Source: Mycobacterium sp. 852014-50255_SCH5639931 (GTDB lineage: Bacteria > Actinomycetota > Actinomycetes > Mycobacteriales > Mycobacteriaceae). From it: a DNA stretch of 64,000 nucleotides. This document shows positions 41,657-50,820 of this stretch, one piece after another. The stretch lies in assembly GCF_001665605.1 (NCBI RefSeq), contig NZ_LZSV01000029.1:124001-188000 (forward strand), in the 5' to 3' direction. The notes beneath the pieces were generated by a model. The model was not told the DNA's origin and searched no databases. It worked only from the letters and a program-made list of their open reading frames with translations. Positions within the stretch are counted from its first letter, which is position 1. Every line of letters begins with the position of its first letter. A program made the position numbers and the translations under genes.

Positions 41657-43060
41657 CTACACGGTGGCCGACTTGGGACTCGAAGGTTGCAGTCCTGCCG
41701 CCTCTTTCAGCTCTCCATAGGCCCGTCGGGTGCACCGGGCGAGGCGCGGTAGGTCATCGAGTGCCGCGGCGTTGGCGACGAAACCGAAGTCCATGCTGTC
41801 GTGGTAGGACGCGAAGGTGGCGTTGAGTCCGATCGAGGCCGCGAGGGCGGAAACCGGGTAGATGCCGAGGAGGCGCGCACCGTTGAGGTATTTGATCTCC
41901 GCTGCGCCCGCCACGTTGGAGATCACGAGGTTGCACGCCGGGTGCACGACGCGGTCCAGGTGCGTGGATGAACCCAGGCCGGCGAGCGCCACGAGCCCGG
42001 CCGCATAGGTGAGTGCCGCCTCGCTGGACATGCGGCTGAGCTCCTTCTTGCACGCGGCGACCGAGTCCACCACCTGATGGATCCGTTCCGTCATGCTCGC
42101 TCCGGGCTCTCCGAGTCGCGGAAACACCGCCGACACTCGCGTGCCGATCGTCGTGTCCCGGCCGCCGCGCAGCGACACCGGACACATCGCAATGAAAGGG
42201 TGCGCGAAGGCTTGGCCCGTCTCGCGTAGGTAGGCGTGTAGTCCGGCGTCGATGACCGTGACAGCCACGTCGTTCAGGGTGGCCCCGAGGCGCCGCCCGA
42301 CCTCATGCATTTCTTCGAGCGGCAAGGAAAGCGTCGCGAAGCTTCGCCCGATCTGCAGCGGGGCGTTGGTCGGGGCGTGTTGCGCCCCGAACGGCAGACT
42401 GCCCTCCAGATGCGATTGGACGATAGTCGCGAAGAGCTTGCGCAGCGCGCCGACCGAAATCTGGCTGAGCGCCTCGACCTGCGTGAGGGTCGCGCGAATC
42501 GAGTCGGCGATCCGCGACGTGAGGGGTGTCGGAGGGTGCGGCGCGGGTTCCGGCGCGCCCTGCGCGAAGGCGGGTGTCGGGACGGTGCGCTCCCCGGTCG
42601 TGCTCAGCCCGGCGTACAGAAGCTTGAGGCCGGATTCGCCGTCGATGATCGAGTGATGGGTCTTCGTGTAGATCGCAAACATACCGTCCGGCACCCCGTC
42701 GATCACCCAGCACCGAAACAGCGGCCGGTTACGGTCGAGTTGTGGCTCGTGCAGATCCGCCACGAGCCGCAGCAGATCGTCGTAGGAGGAGCGAGCGGGG
42801 AGGGCCAGGTGTCCGACGTGGTAGTTGGGGTCCCAGTGCGTCACCTCTCGGAAATGGGGCGCCCCCCGACCGAGCAGCTCCGGAACGTAGTTGAAGGGCG
42901 GGGCCGGCGTGCACGCCCGATACGCCTTTACGATCTCGCGCACTATGGGCGCGCGGCCGGCCGGCTTCTTGAACAACAGCATGGCGCCGACATGCGTCGT
43001 ACCGGCCGACGACTCGATCAACAGCCATGAAAGATCCAGGGGTGGAATGGGTTTGGTCAT
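41657..43060 (-). CDS. WS/DGAT family acyltransferase
   Basis: A 467-residue wax ester synthase/diacylglycerol acyltransferase. N-terminal PIPPLDLSWLLIES, active-site HHSIIDGESG near residue 136 and C-terminal NLVISNVAG followed by GIYPVS. More divergent than Tgs2 in this window. ATG 43060. With the alcohol dehydrogenase gene 12 bases downstream it forms a two-gene unit that may esterify and oxidise long-chain alcohols. Confidence 0.86.
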   Translation of the reverse strand: MTKPIPPLDLSWLLIESSAGTTHVGAMLLFKKPAGRAPIVREIVKAYRACTPAPPFNYVPELLGRGAPHFREVTHWDPNYHVGHLALPARSSYDDLLRLVADLHEPQLDRNRPLFRCWVIDGVPDGMFAIYTKTHHSIIDGESGLKLLYAGLSTTGERTVPTPAFAQGAPEPAPHPPTPLTSRIADSIRATLTQVEALSQISVGALRKLFATIVQSHLEGSLPFGAQHAPTNAPLQIGRSFATLSLPLEEMHEVGRRLGATLNDVAVTVIDAGLHAYLRETGQAFAHPFIAMCPVSLRGGRDTTIGTRVSAVFPRLGEPGASMTERIHQVVDSVAACKKELSRMSSEAALTYAAGLVALAGLGSSTHLDRVVHPACNLVISNVAGAAEIKYLNGARLLGIYPVSALAASIGLNATFASYHDSMDFGFVANAAALDDLPRLARCTRRAYGELKEAAGLQPSSPKSATV

Positions 43061-43210
43061 GCCGTACCTCCAATCCGAAGTCCGACCCTGCCTGGGCGCG
43101 CATGACTCGAATCGATACGGCGATGGTCTCTCCGCCGACCACGGCCGGCGAGGGCATTAGGACCCCGTTTACGGCAGTCGTTGGTCCTTCAGCTGAGCGC
43201 CCCGCACCGC

Positions 43211-44194
43211 TCAGCTCACGGCGCGAAGGGCTTCGAACGTGTCAGCCAGAGTCTCTTGGGGATCCCGGTAGGTAATGCCGAGTTCGCGCTCGCTGGGCGA
43301 ATCGTCGGCCGCCGGCATCTGCGTGTAGTACTGCATCCCGGCCCACGTGAAGGGCGTATCGAAGGGTACGAACCGGCTGGCGCGATCCATTACCGCGCCA
43401 GCGACGCGCAGGGCGGTGTCGGGAATCGGAACCGAGACCATCGCCGACCCGGACACCTCGCCGAGCATCTTTGCCAACTCCGCCGCCGGAACGCGATGGC
43501 CGCCCGCCATGTACCGGCGCGGGCCGCGGCCGGGCTCCAGCAGCGCCACATGCAACGCGGCCAAATCGCGCACGTCGACGATCAACCAGGCCCCGCTCCG
43601 CCCCGGGATCACATGCATCTGCAGGGCGGCCTTGACGCCTTCGCCGGCCTCCCCGAACTGGTCACCCACCGGCGGACCGATGACCATGCCCGGGTAGGTG
43701 ATGTTCACCGGCGCGCCCGCATCCTGCAGACCGCGGGCATAAATCTCGACCTGCGCCTTGGAAGTCCCGTAGCCGTCCGCCCCGCCGACGACCGGCAGGT
43801 CCGCCGACAGCTCTTCCAGGCCGGCATGAAAGAGCGCGCTGAAACTGGACACGTGGACGATCGGGTCCAAGCCCAGCTCGACCGACTGGCCGAGGACATT
43901 CTGGGCGCCCTGCATGTTGGTGGTAAGCATTTCCGTCGTCTGGCGCGGGTCGGTGGCGACCAGGGCGGCGCTGTGCACGACGGCTTCGCAGCCGTCCAGC
44001 GCCTCGCGCACCGCGATCCGATCGGTGATGTCGGCGACGGCGAAGTCGGACACGTCGACGCCCAGCTTGGCCACCGTAGTCTCCAGCTTGCCGGGGTTGC
44101 GCACCAGAAATCGGATCGAGTGCCCCGCGTCTGCGATGGCTTTGGCCGTCCAGCCGCCGACGAATCCCGTACCGCCTGTGATCAGAACGCGCAT
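43211..44194 (-). CDS. NAD(P)-dependent epimerase/dehydratase (Rv3725-like)
   Basis: A 327-residue extended SDR. TGGTGFVGG near residue 7, HSAALV, Ser in HVSSFSA, and the catalytic YGTSK. The C-terminal half resembles dihydroflavonol reductase/3-beta-HSD-like mycobacterial proteins. ATG 44194, 27 bases downstream of the cutinase stop, so likely cotranscribed with the csbD-cutinase genes. Position matches Rv3725. Substrate unknown. Confidence 0.87.
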   Translation of the reverse strand: MRVLITGGTGFVGGWTAKAIADAGHSIRFLVRNPGKLETTVAKLGVDVSDFAVADITDRIAVREALDGCEAVVHSAALVATDPRQTTEMLTTNMQGAQNVLGQSVELGLDPIVHVSSFSALFHAGLEELSADLPVVGGADGYGTSKAQVEIYARGLQDAGAPVNITYPGMVIGPPVGDQFGEAGEGVKAALQMHVIPGRSGAWLIVDVRDLAALHVALLEPGRGPRRYMAGGHRVPAAELAKMLGEVSGSAMVSVPIPDTALRVAGAVMDRASRFVPFDTPFTWAGMQYYTQMPAADDSPSERELGITYRDPQETLADTFEALRAVS

Positions 44195-44221
44195 GCTGCG
44201 ATCTTTGCAGGGCCTTCCGGG

Positions 44222-44929
44222 CTACAGGTGACTGGAGGCGAAGTTGGCCGCCTGGCCCGTCATGCCGTTCACGCCGTAGGAGACGTGCGCGGCGAAGTCG
44301 CCGCCGTTGCCGCTGCCGCACACCGGGTCGCCCTGGGCGCACAGCTCGATGGTCTTCGGCTGATACAGCGGGCCGATGGCCAGCGGGGGCGCGTGATACT
44401 TCTGCAGGAAGTCGCCCGACGGCGTTCCGAACAGGGTGACCGCGGCGACATGGTTGGCAACGTCGGGCGGCATGGGCGGGGGCACGGCCGACGCGGGCAC
44501 GCCCGGCGGCACGGCCGCCGAGGTGACATAACCGGCCAGGGCCGCGCCCTGCGAATACCCGCCGAGCACCTCGCGGGTGTTAGGGCAGTTCTTGGCCGTG
44601 GCCTCTACGTGCGAACTGGCATCACGGATGCCGTCGACCACCGTCTGCGGGAAGCTGGGATCCGAAAAATCCGTGCTGGCAGGGTAATTCACCGCGTACA
44701 CGCCGAGCGAGCGCGAGCCGATCTGCGAGCGCAGCGCGTCCACGAACGACCCGCCGATACCACCGATGCCGGGCGGCTCGCCCGACCCGCGGGCGAACAC
44801 CACCTCGACATCGGGACACGGTTCCGCGGACGCCGACGGGCTGGGCGCGCTGGATACCAGGGCGCCGGCTACCAGCGCCGCCAGTCCAACGAGCGCCGGC
44901 AGCCGGCGCAGCGCGGAAAGCCCGCTCAC
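44222..44929 (-). CDS. Cutinase-like serine esterase (Culp family, cut5 position)
   Basis: A 235-residue secreted esterase. Signal peptide to about residue 36 (ASA-EP). Then the Culp N-terminus CPDVEVVFARGSGEPPG, nucleophile Ser-126 in GGYSQGAAL, Asp in GDPVC and His in AAHVSYG. Four Cys for two disulfides. Mycobacterial Culps cleave ester lipids at the cell surface. It stands where M. tuberculosis has cut5a/cut5b, which are split there; here the gene is intact. GTG 44929 overlaps the csbD stop (GTGA). Confidence 0.9.
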   Translation of the reverse strand: MSGLSALRRLPALVGLAALVAGALVSSAPSPSASAEPCPDVEVVFARGSGEPPGIGGIGGSFVDALRSQIGSRSLGVYAVNYPASTDFSDPSFPQTVVDGIRDASSHVEATAKNCPNTREVLGGYSQGAALAGYVTSAAVPPGVPASAVPPPMPPDVANHVAAVTLFGTPSGDFLQKYHAPPLAIGPLYQPKTIELCAQGDPVCGSGNGGDFAAHVSYGVNGMTGQAANFASSHL

Positions 44930-45099
44930 TTCTTGAACGCGTCTTTCACCTTCTCGCCCGCGTCCTTGAGGCTGGACTTCGCCTGGTCGGCCCGGCCCTC
45001 GTCCCTGGTGTCGTGGTCCCCGGTCGCCTTGCCGACGGCCTCTTTGGCCCGCCCGCCCAGGTCTTCGATCTTGTTCTTCAGCTTGTCCTCGTTACTCAT
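44926..45099 (-). CDS. CsbD-like stress protein
   Basis: 57 residues. Starts MSNEDKLKNKIEDLGGRAKE and ends KVKDAFKK. Highly charged and helical, as in the CsbD family of general-stress proteins, whose role is unknown. Its stop overlaps the cutinase GTG start, so a cytosolic stress protein and a secreted esterase are translationally coupled. Confidence 0.85.
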   Translation of the reverse strand: MSNEDKLKNKIEDLGGRAKEAVGKATGDHDTRDEGRADQAKSSLKDAGEKVKDAFKK

Positions 45100-45150
45100 G
45101 CCGCTGTGGCTACCCAGCAATGGGAGATGTTGAAACCCCGTCCTGCCATC

Positions 45151-45312
45151 ATGGAGGGTGTGAGCGCCGCAATCGTGGTCGCAATAGTGGTGGGGCTGAT
45201 GCTGCTGGGCATCGGCATGGTGGTCAACCAGTTGCTTCGGCTGCGCAGGTATCTGAACGACTCGCCGACCGGTCCACCGCCCGCCCCGGAGCCCCCGGAG
45301 CCGCCCGGCTAG
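45151..45312 (+). CDS. Small single-pass membrane protein
   Basis: 53 residues: one membrane helix (AAIVVAIVVGLMLLGIGMVV) followed by a short basic region LLRLRR and a Pro-rich tail. ATG 45151, with GTG 45160 as an alternative. It is divergent from csbD. Function unknown. Confidence 0.6.
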   Translation: MEGVSAAIVVAIVVGLMLLGIGMVVNQLLRLRRYLNDSPTGPPPAPEPPEPPG

Positions 45313-45357
45313 CCGAATCGCCCGAATTCGCTGGGGGCGGCTGATAGCTTCGACCTC

Positions 45358-46656
45358 GTGGTAGCGGGGCGGCGCGGCACCGTGAAACCGCCGGCCCTTC
45401 TGGTCGCCGGCGATGGCCTGCCACGCGGTGTCTCCGGTGCGGCCGACCCCCATTTCGGCAACGTCGTCAAGCTGTTCGCGCAGCTGTTTCCCGGGCGCCG
45501 GTTCGGTGGCGGAGCGTTGAGCGTCTACATCGACGGCGTGCCCGTCGTCGACGTCTGGACGGGCTGGTCGGATCGGGCCGGCACCCAGCTCTGGACGGCC
45601 GACACCGGCGCGATGGTGTTCTCGGCGACCAAGGGTGTCGCGTCGACGGTGATCCATCGGCTGGCCGACCGCGGCCTGCTGTCCTATGACGAGCCCGTCG
45701 CCGAATACTGGCCCGAGTTCGCGGCGAACGGCAAGGCGGAAATCACGGTCCGCGACGTCTTGCGGCACCGCTCCGGGTTGTCGCACCTGCGCGGCGTCAC
45801 CAAGGCGCAGTTGATGGACCACGTCCTGATGGAGGAACGTCTCGCCGCCGCGCCGGTCGACCACTTGCGCGGCGTGCAGGCCTATCACGCCCTTACCTAC
45901 GGATGGCTGTTATCCGGGCTGGCCAGGGCGGTGACGGGCAAGGGCATGCGGGACCTGATCCGCCAGGAGGTCGCGCGTCCCCTCAACACCGACGGCTTGC
46001 ACCTCGGCCGCCCTCCGGGAGGCTCGCCGACCAAGCCCGCGGAAATCCTGATACCGCAGGGCAGGCTGCGCGCCCCGGTGTTCAACTTCATCGCACCCAA
46101 GATGGCCGGCCTGCCGTTCTCCGGCGCGCTGGGCGCGATGTACTTTCCCGGCGTCGTCTCTCTGATCAAGGGGGAGACACCCTTCCTCGACGGGGAGGTC
46201 CCCGCTGCCAACGGTGTGGTGACCGGCCGCGGGCTGGCGAAGATGTATGCCGTGCTGGCCAACGACGGCCGCATCGACGGCAAGAAGTACCTGTCCGAGG
46301 AGCTGGCGCGCGGCCTGGCCGGGCAGGCGCGGCGCAAGTGGCCCGACGCGAACATGGTGGTGCCCATGCCATTTCACCTCGGCTACCACGAATCGCCGGT
46401 GCCCGGTTTGCTGCGCGGTTTCGGCCACGTCGGTCTCGGTGGCACGCTCGGCTGGGCCGACCCCGAAGCCGGCAGCTCGTTCGGCTTCGTCCACAACCGG
46501 TTGCTGACGCCCTTGCTGTTCGACATGGGATCCTTTGCGGGCCTGGCCCGTCCGTTGCGCAACGCCATCTTGGCGGCCCGCGACCAGGGCCCGCTGCGGG
46601 TACCGCAGCTCGGCGCCACCTACGCCAAGCCCGCGCGGCGCAAGGCGGTCCTATAG
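45358..46656 (+). CDS. Beta-lactamase-fold esterase (Lip family)
   Basis: 432 residues of the class C beta-lactamase/esterase family (LipL/LipD/LipE-like in mycobacteria). Active-site SxxK is SATK near residue 98; the Tyr motif is in QAYHALTYGW near residue 185. A late GHVGLGG serves as the third motif. No signal peptide. GTG 45358. Likely hydrolyses ester lipids; class C members can also act on peptides. It overlaps the decayed cutinase 3' end by 6 bases. Confidence 0.86.
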   Translation: MVAGRRGTVKPPALLVAGDGLPRGVSGAADPHFGNVVKLFAQLFPGRRFGGGALSVYIDGVPVVDVWTGWSDRAGTQLWTADTGAMVFSATKGVASTVIHRLADRGLLSYDEPVAEYWPEFAANGKAEITVRDVLRHRSGLSHLRGVTKAQLMDHVLMEERLAAAPVDHLRGVQAYHALTYGWLLSGLARAVTGKGMRDLIRQEVARPLNTDGLHLGRPPGGSPTKPAEILIPQGRLRAPVFNFIAPKMAGLPFSGALGAMYFPGVVSLIKGETPFLDGEVPAANGVVTGRGLAKMYAVLANDGRIDGKKYLSEELARGLAGQARRKWPDANMVVPMPFHLGYHESPVPGLLRGFGHVGLGGTLGWADPEAGSSFGFVHNRLLTPLLFDMGSFAGLARPLRNAILAARDQGPLRVPQLGATYAKPARRKAVL

Positions 46657-47194
46657 CCGGGCGGCGACCAAGGTTGCGGCCTGCGCCGTCATCCCGGACT
46701 GCACATACGAGGCGTGCGCGAAGAGTTTGATGGTGGAGCCGTCGGAGCATGCCGGGTCACCGGCGGCGCACCTGTCGATGGTCTTCGCGGCGTACGGCGG
46801 ACGGATCGGGGGAAACGCGGTGCCCGACAGATGATTCGCGAGTGCGCTCGTCGGATTGCCGAAGACGGCGACCGCCGCGACATGATCAGCGGCCTGGGGC
46901 GGCATGGCCGGCGTGGCCAAATCGATCACACCCGCACCCTGCGAAAATCCCCCGAGCACCATTCGGGTGTTGGGGCAGCGTCCGATCATGTCCTGCACGT
47001 GAGCAACCAGGTCATCAGCACTGTTCTGGGCGCTCGCCGCAAAAGCCTCAGTCGCGGGGTAGTTCACCGGGTAGACACCCCACCTCGACGGCGGGACACG
47101 GATCAGCATGCGCGCCAGGGCTGTTGAGCGCGCCGCCCGATCCCACCGAGGTCACCGCGATCGCAACACCGACGACGATGCGCTTCGCAATCAC
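46651..47194 (-). pseudogene. Second cutinase gene with internal deletion and frameshift
   Basis: The start (GTG 47194, overlapping the upstream stop as GTGA) gives a good signal peptide (IAKRIVVGVAIAVTSVGSGG) and the Culp N-terminus AHADPCPAVEV. At that point, near 47088, about 36 codons are missing compared with the intact cutinase, including the ARGSGEPPG oxyanion region, and the frame changes. Then GVYPVNYPATEAF follows and runs to the end with GGFSQGAG nucleophile, GDPAC and FAHASY. The 3' frame could be translated from an internal ATG at 47109 but would lack the signal and oxyanion segment. Confidence 0.8.
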
Positions 47195-48258
47195 CGCCCC
47201 ATGCTGACATAGGCGTTCCCACGCGGCAGCGTCAGCGGAAGATCGGTGTAGGTGACGATGCCCGGCGCGGCCGCGACGACGGCCGGGATCGCGTTGATCG
47301 CTGGCATCGCGGTCATGATGTGGCCGAGGTCCATGAACTCCTCGATCGTCGTCGCCTCGAAGTACGGCGGCGGCAGAAAGCCGACCTTGGTGGTCACCGT
47401 CGGCTGCCCGTCGATCTGGATGACCCAGCCGTCCTGTTCGATCTTCCAGTCGGGTTCGAGCGTCTGTCCCTTGCGCCACCGCACGTTCAGGTCGATCAGG
47501 GTGGTGTCACCGACTATGCCCTGCCAGCTGATGTAGACGCCCGCCACGCATCCTGCGGGGATGGTCCAGGACGCCATTTCGAGATCGGCGGTCGTCTGGG
47601 CGAACTCGGCCACGCACTTCACCTCGTCGAGCTCGACGCCGAGCGCGTCGCCCACCAGCCGGACGGCCTCGCCGAAGATGGCCGTTCCCTTCGCCGCCAT
47701 CGCCGGCAGCTCGGGGTGGTCGATCGGCTGGCCGAAGCCCACCGGCTTCTCGGTCTCCGGTGAGTCGTAGAACGTGGTGTCGGCGGCCTCGTTCACCGTG
47801 ACCTTGTCGATCCGATTGCACACCATCGCCGACACGATGGCCAGCAGCTCGGCGAAACCCGGACTCACCCCGGACCCGAAAATGGTGGCGCCGCCCTTCT
47901 CGCAGGCCTCCACTATCTTCTCGCGGCCGTTCCCGAGGTTTCCCCCGGTGATGAACGACGCCGTGGTCACCACGTTGACGCCCGCGGACAGGATGCGGAC
48001 CAGCTCGTCGACGTCGATCCACATCGGGTTGTAGACCACGCAGTCCGGCTTCAGCGCGAGCAGCGCGTCGACGTCGTTGGTGGCCGGCACGCCCAGCGGG
48101 GGGATCCCGACAAGTTCGCCGGCGTCGCGGCCGACCTTCTCCGCCGACCAGGCGTAGCAGCCCACCAGTTCGTAGGTGGGGTTGGCGACGATCGACTTCA
48201 GCGAGCTCTTGCCGACATTGCCGGTGTTCCACTGAACCACTCGATAGTTGTTTGGCAC
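47191..48258 (-). CDS. DapB-fold NAD(P)-dependent oxidoreductase
   Basis: 355 residues, paralogue of the protein at 19401-20480. N-terminal YRVVQWNTGNVGKSSL, middle FGSGVSPGFAELL, C-terminal TYTDLPL. GTG 48258 is chosen because family similarity starts there; the frame runs open further upstream into the next gene. Its stop overlaps the start of the decayed cutinase gene. Substrate unknown; the family is expanded in mycobacteria. Confidence 0.83.
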   Translation of the reverse strand: MPNNYRVVQWNTGNVGKSSLKSIVANPTYELVGCYAWSAEKVGRDAGELVGIPPLGVPATNDVDALLALKPDCVVYNPMWIDVDELVRILSAGVNVVTTASFITGGNLGNGREKIVEACEKGGATIFGSGVSPGFAELLAIVSAMVCNRIDKVTVNEAADTTFYDSPETEKPVGFGQPIDHPELPAMAAKGTAIFGEAVRLVGDALGVELDEVKCVAEFAQTTADLEMASWTIPAGCVAGVYISWQGIVGDTTLIDLNVRWRKGQTLEPDWKIEQDGWVIQIDGQPTVTTKVGFLPPPYFEATTIEEFMDLGHIMTAMPAINAIPAVVAAAPGIVTYTDLPLTLPRGNAYVSMGR

Positions 48259-48287
48259 TCGCTCAGCATAGGGAATCGGGACCGGCG

Positions 48288-49427
48288 TTAGTAGGCGGAT
48301 TCGGCCGCCAGAATTTCGGCGAGAAACGCGTCGCGGGCCGGCCGGTCCAGCCGCGCCCGCGCCCACCGCCGCACGCGTTCCCGGGTTTCGGGGGACTCCG
48401 TCGTCTCGACCCCGACGAGCACCGAGGTCGCCGACCAATCGTGGTCCCACGCCGCCGATTCCGTGAGCGGACGTTGCTCGCGGTCGACCAGGGGGAGGGT
48501 CGCTCGGCCGTCGGCGTCCAAGGCTCCGGTGCCGGAAACGGCGCCGGAGCGCAATCGCACCTGCACGCCGGTGGGCGCGTCCGGGCCGATGACGGCCGCC
48601 CGCACCAGTGCCGCGACGGCCGTTCCGGCTGCCTCGATCGTCCAGTCGACGGTGTTCTCGCCCGCGTCGAAGATGCCGGGCGGCACCCCGCTCCAGCTGA
48701 CGGACGCGGTGCCGCGGGCGATCGGAGCCACGGCGCGCGGGCCGGCGCCAGCCCCGGCGGCCAGGGCGTAGTCGTCGCGGCGGCCGCTCGGCACGCTCAA
48801 GGGCATGCTCGAATCGTCAAGGGCAGCAAAGAGTTCGGGCCACCCGGGGCCGTCCACCCCCATTTCGTCGGCCAGGCCGGCGCCCGCCCGCACCAGATCG
48901 AGTGCGCGCGGATCACCGTCGGCTAGGTGCGCGGCCAGGGCGTCGGCATGCGGCGCCAGCAATCCCGCCACGTCGGAATCCAGGGTGTCGTCGGCGAAGA
49001 AGCCCTGCGCGCCGGCGGTCAGCAACGCGACCTCGAGGTCCAGCAGCGCGCGGTCGAGCCCGGCGATGCCGTCGCGCCGGCTGGCGGGCCACCAGCGCCG
49101 CAGCCAATGGCCCACGGCCAGCCTGCGGAGCGTGGCGACCGAGCCCGGCAGGATGTCCACGCCGGCGAGGTCGATGCCGTGCGGGTCGTACACCGACCCC
49201 ACCGCCGAAGCCAGGGCGACGTGTCCGGATTCGCCGAGGATCCGCCAAAGCCAGTCGGCGCGGCCGAAATCGGTGAACGTGATGTGGGTTGCCGCAGCGT
49301 CCGGCTCGCCGGGCTGGTCCAAAGTCCACGACAGCACCGCGCCGCTGACCTCCAGCACCGCGGCCAGCGGCGTCGCCTCGCTGACGGGTCCGGTGCTCCA
49401 CAGGCCGGAATCGGCAACCAATCTCAT
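48288..49427 (-). CDS. Unknown protein, last gene of the CHAT/TPR cluster
   Basis: 379 residues, not recognised. No signal peptide or membrane helix. The first 200 residues are mixed and Ala/Asp-rich; residues 230 to about 340 look like a beta-sandwich (SVSWSGVPPGIF, VDWTIEAAG, VQVRLRSGAV), followed by a C-terminal helix rich in Arg. ATG 49427 overlaps the stop of the 437-residue gene (ATGA). It may be a partner or substrate of the CHAT protease encoded 1.7 kb upstream on the same strand (inference from cluster organisation). Confidence 0.7.
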   Translation of the reverse strand: MRLVADSGLWSTGPVSEATPLAAVLEVSGAVLSWTLDQPGEPDAAATHITFTDFGRADWLWRILGESGHVALASAVGSVYDPHGIDLAGVDILPGSVATLRRLAVGHWLRRWWPASRRDGIAGLDRALLDLEVALLTAGAQGFFADDTLDSDVAGLLAPHADALAAHLADGDPRALDLVRAGAGLADEMGVDGPGWPELFAALDDSSMPLSVPSGRRDDYALAAGAGAGPRAVAPIARGTASVSWSGVPPGIFDAGENTVDWTIEAAGTAVAALVRAAVIGPDAPTGVQVRLRSGAVSGTGALDADGRATLPLVDREQRPLTESAAWDHDWSATSVLVGVETTESPETRERVRRWARARLDRPARDAFLAEILAAESAY

Positions 49428-50737
49428 CCGGCCACCTGCAATTCCAGCATCGCCTTGATCCGCTGCCGGTGGTCCAGGCTCACTGAGCGCGCGACGCCTT
49501 CGAGCAGCGATCGCACGTCATCGACGTCGACGCAGGGGTCCTGCCACACGTCGCGCCCGTGCAGCCGCGCCCAGAGCCGGCTCAGGTAGGGCTGCGCGTA
49601 GGCGGCGAGGTCGTCGACCACCTGCCGTTGGCGTGGATGGATGGGGCCGCCCTCAGCGAGGTAACGCCTGGCGTGCAGCACGTAGGCCTCCTTGCGCAAC
49701 CGCGCCTGAATCTGCGCCGCCAGGGCGTAGCGGCTGGCGACGGACGGGTCCAGCGGGGCCAGCTCCACCGCCACCTCGATCCCCGCGACGAGCGTGGCCT
49801 GCTTGTCCTCGGCCATCAGCCCCCAGGGCGCGCAGGCCCGGTCGACCTCCTCCTCGCAGAGCAGGGGGATATCGGGCAGCGCGTCGCGGTCCAGGGCGCG
49901 GCGCAGCGTCGCGCGCACCCGGTCCACCACGCTGCGGTCCAGCGGCCGGTCGCTGTCGGGGTCACCCGCGACTTGCGGGGGGCGTTGCGGGGCAACGGAA
50001 CTCAGGCCGAGTTCGACGATCGACCACGGCAGTTCCGCCGCCTCGACGCGGGCCAGGGCCCCGAGGTTGTACGGGGTGGCGTCGGCGATCATTGCCGACC
50101 AGACGCGCTGCCGCGCCGTCGCGGTGCGGTGGCTGTTGGCCGGCCCCAGCACGGTGGTGAGCTCGGCCAGGAAGGGGGCGGTGACGGTGTTACCGGCCCG
50201 CACGTCGCGCCAGCTGCGGTCGAGCTGGTCGGCCAGCTTCGCGATGGTTTCGGCATCGGCCACGTATTGGTGCAGCACCTCGATCGCGGTGCGGTCGCGG
50301 CCCTGGTGGACGTCGCCCAGCACCGCCGCGGCCGTCTCGCGATCCTGCGGTGCCGGTGGGCCTTTCGTCACCGCGAGCTCGAAACACACCGGGAAGTACA
50401 GTTCCTGGGCGTTTCCCGTGCGGATGCGCTGCCGGCGGCGCTCCATTTTTAGAACCTCGAACCAAGCTGCGGCCGAGCGTAATTCGGCGCCACTGCCGAC
50501 GATCAGGTCACGCATCGCCGCGGCCGTCTCGGGGGTGACGACCGGAGCCGAATATTGCGGGTTCGACCGCAGCCGGAGCACCAGGGGGTCGATGATGCGT
50601 TTGACGGTGCGGCTCAACGGGCCGCCGTCGTCGCTGCTGAGCACCTCCACACCCGGGCCGATCGCCCGCCATGCCGCGTCGATCACCGACCGGCGTGGGT
50701 GGCCGACCGCGACGGCCAGCTGCGAATCCGCGCTCAT
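49424..50737 (-). CDS. Unknown helical protein of the CHAT/TPR cluster
   Basis: 437 residues (439 from GTG 50743), not recognised. Mostly helical, soluble, Arg- and Asp-rich, with no known catalytic motif. A basic segment KMERRRQRIRTGNAQELYF lies near residue 100. It is coupled by ATGA to the 379-residue gene. A divergent 99-residue gene separates it from the CHAT gene. The start is uncertain between GTG 50743 and ATG 50737; neither has a clear ribosome site. Confidence 0.7.
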   Translation of the reverse strand: MSADSQLAVAVGHPRRSVIDAAWRAIGPGVEVLSSDDGGPLSRTVKRIIDPLVLRLRSNPQYSAPVVTPETAAAMRDLIVGSGAELRSAAAWFEVLKMERRRQRIRTGNAQELYFPVCFELAVTKGPPAPQDRETAAAVLGDVHQGRDRTAIEVLHQYVADAETIAKLADQLDRSWRDVRAGNTVTAPFLAELTTVLGPANSHRTATARQRVWSAMIADATPYNLGALARVEAAELPWSIVELGLSSVAPQRPPQVAGDPDSDRPLDRSVVDRVRATLRRALDRDALPDIPLLCEEEVDRACAPWGLMAEDKQATLVAGIEVAVELAPLDPSVASRYALAAQIQARLRKEAYVLHARRYLAEGGPIHPRQRQVVDDLAAYAQPYLSRLWARLHGRDVWQDPCVDVDDVRSLLEGVARSVSLDHRQRIKAMLELQVAG

Positions 50738-50820
50738 CTGCACAGAATAGGGGCATCGCGCGAAACGCGGCAGCCGAAAACTTGGGTTCGGTAGCCGGCC
50801 GGTGGCTTCACCCTGGTGGC

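Noticed and set aside
44269..44529. Frame inside the cutinase gene rich in Pro/Arg
   Set aside because: Out-of-frame shadow of the Pro-rich segment of the cutinase.
43181..45133. 650-codon plus-strand frame opposite the epimerase, cutinase and csbD genes
   Set aside because: His/Arg/Gly-rich antisense artefact; three recognisable genes lie on the other strand.
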